Positions 61,132 through 64,000 of a stretch of DNA of 64,000 nucleotides are shown piece by piece. Position 1 is the first letter of the stretch, and each line of letters opens with the position of its first letter. Source of the DNA: Paenibacillus phytohabitans (GTDB lineage Bacteria > Bacillota > Bacilli > Paenibacillales > Paenibacillaceae); assembly GCF_013141775.1 (NCBI RefSeq), contig NZ_WHOB01000055.1:17011-81010 (forward strand), given 5' to 3'. The notes beneath the pieces were generated by a model, which was not told the DNA's origin, did not search any database, and saw nothing but the letters and a program-made list of their open reading frames with translations. A program made the position numbers and the translations under genes.

Positions 61132-61371
61132 CGGCAGAGCGGCACTGATTTGAATCGTTGAGTAACGCAAAATCCTGCACCAAATACAACATTTTCTTCG
61201 CTTAAGCGGCCTAAATCGATGGACACCCCATTTCTTATGCTCCCAAGTTGCATTCCTTACAACATTTAGGCCTCTTAAGCAACAAAGGACGGACCACTCA
61301 TAACCTCCGCAGCCAGCTAAGCGGCGGGATTATAAATGCTCCGTCCAGTTATACATATCATGCAGCGGAAT
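61132..61371. other. Intergenic region with palindrome pair
   Basis: No gene is seen. Two copies of TGCA-N5-TACAACATTT followed six bases later by CTTAAGC start at 61176 and 61249, 73 bp apart. TTAAGCGGCCTAAAT at 61202-61216 is nearly the reverse complement of ATTTAGGCCTCTTAA at 61264-61278, so the pair can also fold into a large hairpin. Confidence 0.75.
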
Positions 61372-62328
61372 TTATCTTACCGTACCCCGCTGATTGTCCC
61401 CATGGAGCGGAATGACATCCACAAACGGGGCGATCCGGTCCATCAGCCGCTGGCCTTTGTAGACCTCTTCGCCATCCTTGCTGGTCATGCTTAGATGCTT
61501 CTCCAGCCCATCCAGCGGATAGTTCGAGGTGTAGAAGGTCGGCTTGCGGTTCATCCGGTAATTCAGGATCGCACCCAGCACATGGTCACGGGCCCAGGGA
61601 TTCAGGTTCTCGGCACCGATATCGTCAAAAATGAGCAGATCGCAGTTTTTCATCGTATCTACCATTTCCTTAAGCTTCTGGTTGTCCATCATAATTAACT
61701 TCAATTCTTCAATGAAGTCCGGCATGTATACAATCACGCCGCTGTGACCGGCAATCGCAAGCTCATGGAGCAGATAGCACATCAGGAAGGTCTTGCCTGT
61801 CCCGAAGCTGCCCTGCAGATAGATCCCGCGCGAAGTCAGGCCCTCGGCCCGCACAGTCGCAATGTAATCGAATATCCGGTTCACGGCACTGGCCCGCCGG
61901 GGGTCCTTGCCCATAATGTCCATCTCATCATATCCGCCGTTCAGCACCCGTTCATCCACATAGAAGCTGCGGATCCGCTTGCGGATGTTATCCTGGTTAT
62001 CCTGCGCGATCTTCAGCTTGCAGGGTGTCTTGCGCTCATACAGATCAGGTATCCCGTTAACAGTCTCCACTGTAAGCTTGCTGTAGTGTCCCTGGAAATC
62101 ATTCGGACAGTTCTCAAGGCCCGGACAGTTCTTGCAGTGGCGGTCCTCCTCGACATACTGGTAGAGCCGGCTTAAGTGCAGCCTCAGCCTTGACTCATCC
62201 AGCTCGGGATGATCAGCCTGAAGCTGCTTGACCAGGGGATTATTAAACAGTCCCTGCTCCAGATCACGGGAGCGCTGGCGCAGAGCGGAATTGTTCATCG
62301 AACGCAGCACTTCGCCCATAGACTCCAT
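61372..62328 (-). CDS. dnaI: Primosomal protein DnaI (helicase loader)
   Basis: The 318-residue protein has an N-terminal part with a zinc-binding cluster (CKNCPGLENCPNDFQGH, about residues 59-76) and a C-terminal AAA+ ATPase: GIYLQGSFGTGKTFLMCYL (Walker A about residue 170), LLIFDDIGAENL (Walker B) and a later SNYPLDGLEKHL. DnaI loads the replicative helicase during initiation and restart. The ATP-binding part is conserved with Bacillus DnaI. It follows dnaB by 18 bases on the same strand, the usual order dnaB-dnaI. Confidence 0.95.
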   Translation of the reverse strand: MESMGEVLRSMNNSALRQRSRDLEQGLFNNPLVKQLQADHPELDESRLRLHLSRLYQYVEEDRHCKNCPGLENCPNDFQGHYSKLTVETVNGIPDLYERKTPCKLKIAQDNQDNIRKRIRSFYVDERVLNGGYDEMDIMGKDPRRASAVNRIFDYIATVRAEGLTSRGIYLQGSFGTGKTFLMCYLLHELAIAGHSGVIVYMPDFIEELKLIMMDNQKLKEMVDTMKNCDLLIFDDIGAENLNPWARDHVLGAILNYRMNRKPTFYTSNYPLDGLEKHLSMTSKDGEEVYKGQRLMDRIAPFVDVIPLHGDNQRGTVR

Positions 62329-62346
62329 CGCCGCACCTCGCTTTCT

Positions 62347-63897
62347 TTAGGGCGTTCTCAGGACGCCCTTTTTCTTACTGGCCTTAATCTCGGCCGCTTT
62401 CTTCATCATCGCCGCGAATTCCTCATCCGATACGGTCCCGGCACTGCCGTCATCCAGCACAATCGGGATCTCCGGCTTGCCGGAACGTCCGGTGTTCTTC
62501 GTATATGAACGCTGGCGTGTCCCCGCCGCGGCCGTGCCGGCAGAGCCGGAAGCCGCTCCTTTGCCCTTCACCTTGGACTGGTCGCGGATATAACGCACAG
62601 CCTTCTCGTAAGTATTCACCTGCTTGACCAGCATGTTGGAGGCAATGGCCTCCACGAAATTGCGGTTCATCCGCTGGTCGCCGCCGGAGGCCACCATGGT
62701 CATCAAATAGTGAATGAGTACATTGATGACTTCACCGTTCAGCTTGTAGTTCAAATCGATCTTCTCGAAGATATCCATCAGCTGGCCCGGAACAGCCCCG
62801 GGGAAAAACGTCTGCAGCAGACGTGTATAAGGTTCGTTGCGCAGCATCATATTATATTGGTGAATGTCGCATTTGGACATAAATTGCGGAGGCACTTCTA
62901 CATAGAATTCCATTTCGACAGACTGCTCCACCGGCGCACCGGAAGGATCACTCTCATCAGCGGCAGCAGAGCGCAGCGATACCACCTTGGCAGCGGCGAT
63001 CTCACGTTTCTCCTGGCGCTTCATATCCTGGCGGAAATGCTGGCTGGCCTTGTACTGCAGTGTATCCAGAATCACCTCGCCATCCGGCGTGAAAACATCG
63101 TCCTCGTCCAGCAGGCGGCATAGATCCTGCGGGCCAAGCTCGTACTTGCGGGCCACATAATTAATAACGCCCATCTGGTTATGATCGAAACGCAGCTTCT
63201 CTACATGCGCACGGTTAACCGACTCACGCGGGAACCGCAGAATGATGTCGCTGTAGCCGATATTCGGCTCACCATCGTCAACTGTTCCCGGCTGACGCAC
63301 GGTAGCCACCTCGGCCAGCGCCTGCTCCAGTTCGTAATCAATGACATGTGTATTGAGCTCAAAAATATCATAAAAGGGCAGCGAAATATTCTCTTTACCG
63401 ACCGACCGCCGGCTCCATTCTTCCGGTTCCCGGTTCCAGAACTGCTCGCGCAGCGACAATACGGCAAATTTGCCGATCTTATCCCTGAGCAGCAGCGTTA
63501 AATGCTGGGTCGCAAAAAATTCCGACGGCGACAATGGCGGCATTAATTCGTACTCGTACATATAATCATCGTTCTCCGCGGCATAAATCCGGCAGGTCTG
63601 CAGCAGCCCCACCGCTTCCAGCCGTGAAGCCTGGTCAACTAAATATTTGCGGCCCTTCTCATTAGGCTCCACGCCCAGGGTCATAAAGAGCCTGCGCTGC
63701 TGCTCCACACCGGAGTACCCGATGGATTCAGCCGGAATATGCTCGAACAGCAGTCTGTACAGGCTGATGGCAAAAGCACCGACCATCGGCTGATAGACCG
63801 AACCGAGCATTCGTCCATCCACATGGCTTAGACCGAATTCGCGGGAAACGCAGTACCGATGATGTTCGGTGAAATGATGCAGGTTGCTCATACGCAT
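62347..63897 (-). CDS. dnaB: Replication initiation and membrane attachment protein DnaB
   Basis: The protein (516 residues from the chosen start) matches Firmicute DnaB, not the replicative helicase of that name in E. coli: LHHFTEHHRYCVSREFGLS at the N-terminus, helical DnaB/DnaD-type modules around 20-130 and 300-420 (ELGPQDLCRLLDEDD, FFPGAVPGQLMDIFEKIDLN), and a basic Ser/Gly/Arg-rich tail (RQRSYTKNTGRSGKP). It helps DnaI load the helicase at oriC and arrested forks. The ATG at 63897 has GGGGGAGG about ten bases upstream; the longer frame reaches 63960. It is the first gene of the dnaB-dnaI pair in this window; an upstream nrdR would lie beyond the end. Confidence 0.92.
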   Translation of the reverse strand: MRMSNLHHFTEHHRYCVSREFGLSHVDGRMLGSVYQPMVGAFAISLYRLLFEHIPAESIGYSGVEQQRRLFMTLGVEPNEKGRKYLVDQASRLEAVGLLQTCRIYAAENDDYMYEYELMPPLSPSEFFATQHLTLLLRDKIGKFAVLSLREQFWNREPEEWSRRSVGKENISLPFYDIFELNTHVIDYELEQALAEVATVRQPGTVDDGEPNIGYSDIILRFPRESVNRAHVEKLRFDHNQMGVINYVARKYELGPQDLCRLLDEDDVFTPDGEVILDTLQYKASQHFRQDMKRQEKREIAAAKVVSLRSAAADESDPSGAPVEQSVEMEFYVEVPPQFMSKCDIHQYNMMLRNEPYTRLLQTFFPGAVPGQLMDIFEKIDLNYKLNGEVINVLIHYLMTMVASGGDQRMNRNFVEAIASNMLVKQVNTYEKAVRYIRDQSKVKGKGAASGSAGTAAAGTRQRSYTKNTGRSGKPEIPIVLDDGSAGTVSDEEFAAMMKKAAEIKASKKKGVLRTP

Positions 63898-64000
63898 CTG
63901 CGGAAAACCTCCCCCTCTTCTATACGAATTCATATAGATTTCTATTCTATCACAAAACACCCGGCCGGAAATGTAAAAAAAGGCCCAAAAAAGCTGCTTT

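Overview
The window looks like a chromosomal segment of a Paenibacillus-type, endospore-forming, low-to-moderate-GC Gram-positive bacterium. Support: a YheC/YheD-type spore coat ATP-grasp protein, a YjcZ-like micro-protein, EcsA/EcsB, a DnaB/DnaI primosome pair, a three-subunit Bacillus-type succinate dehydrogenase, YesM/YesN-type two-component genes, strong AGGAGG ribosome binding sites, and many hairpin terminators. I see no rRNA, tRNA, prophage or CRISPR locus. The genus is inferred from gene content.

Layout. 1-10514: end of an acetyltransferase, then a minus-strand cluster with a nucleotidyltransferase, three family-2 glycosyltransferases (two paralogous, with basic tails) and a 1750-residue protein made almost wholly of 10-residue repeats, followed on the plus strand by a YheC/D protein. 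I read this as a spore-surface locus: a giant fibre-like protein beside sugar-transfer genes. 10606-16198: phosphatidylserine decarboxylase, phosphoglycerate mutase, an AraC regulator, an unknown protein, an aminotransferase and the YjcZ-like protein. 16478-21361: EcsB, EcsA and a DEAD-box helicase in one tight unit, an SDR enzyme and a CheX-like protein. 21761-28030: LysR regulator, PHP phosphatase, nitroreductase, acetyltransferase, Tat-exported phosphoesterase, potassium channel, DUF3891 protein. 28363-33301: sdhCAB with a divergent LysR regulator. 33383-39471: a sugar-type ABC importer with its AraC-type membrane regulator. 39815-41813: a GntR regulator with an ABC exporter. 41908-45924: KtrA/KtrB potassium uptake and a CPBP protease. 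45966-46845: a decayed IS1182-like element. 46877-56797: an apparent operon of a secreted GH81 beta-1,3-glucanase, a solute-binding lipoprotein, a response regulator and a sensor kinase. 57444-63897: UvrC, thioredoxin, an acetyltransferase, a small membrane protein, DnaI and DnaB.

The most unusual non-coding signal is a set of intergenic arrays of 21-22 bp imperfect palindromes separated mostly by 30-bp spacers. Two arrays (29247-29431, between sdhA and sdhB, and 46449-46633, inside the IS remnant) have unrelated spacers but exactly the same start-to-start geometry of 51, 62 and 51 bp. Two others (11669-11794 and 57135-57316) share a different 22-bp hairpin core with a 52-bp period. A two-copy version lies at 61176-61268. 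I do not know what these elements do.

Regulatory signals that can be read include two CATACAAT boxes resembling sporulation mother-cell promoters (before the YheC/D and YjcZ-like genes), two cre-like catabolite sites (before the ABC importer and before the glucanase operon), a Fur-box-like sequence and a separate 19-bp palindrome between sdhC and the LysR gene, and a 24-bp dyad beside the GntR operon promoter.
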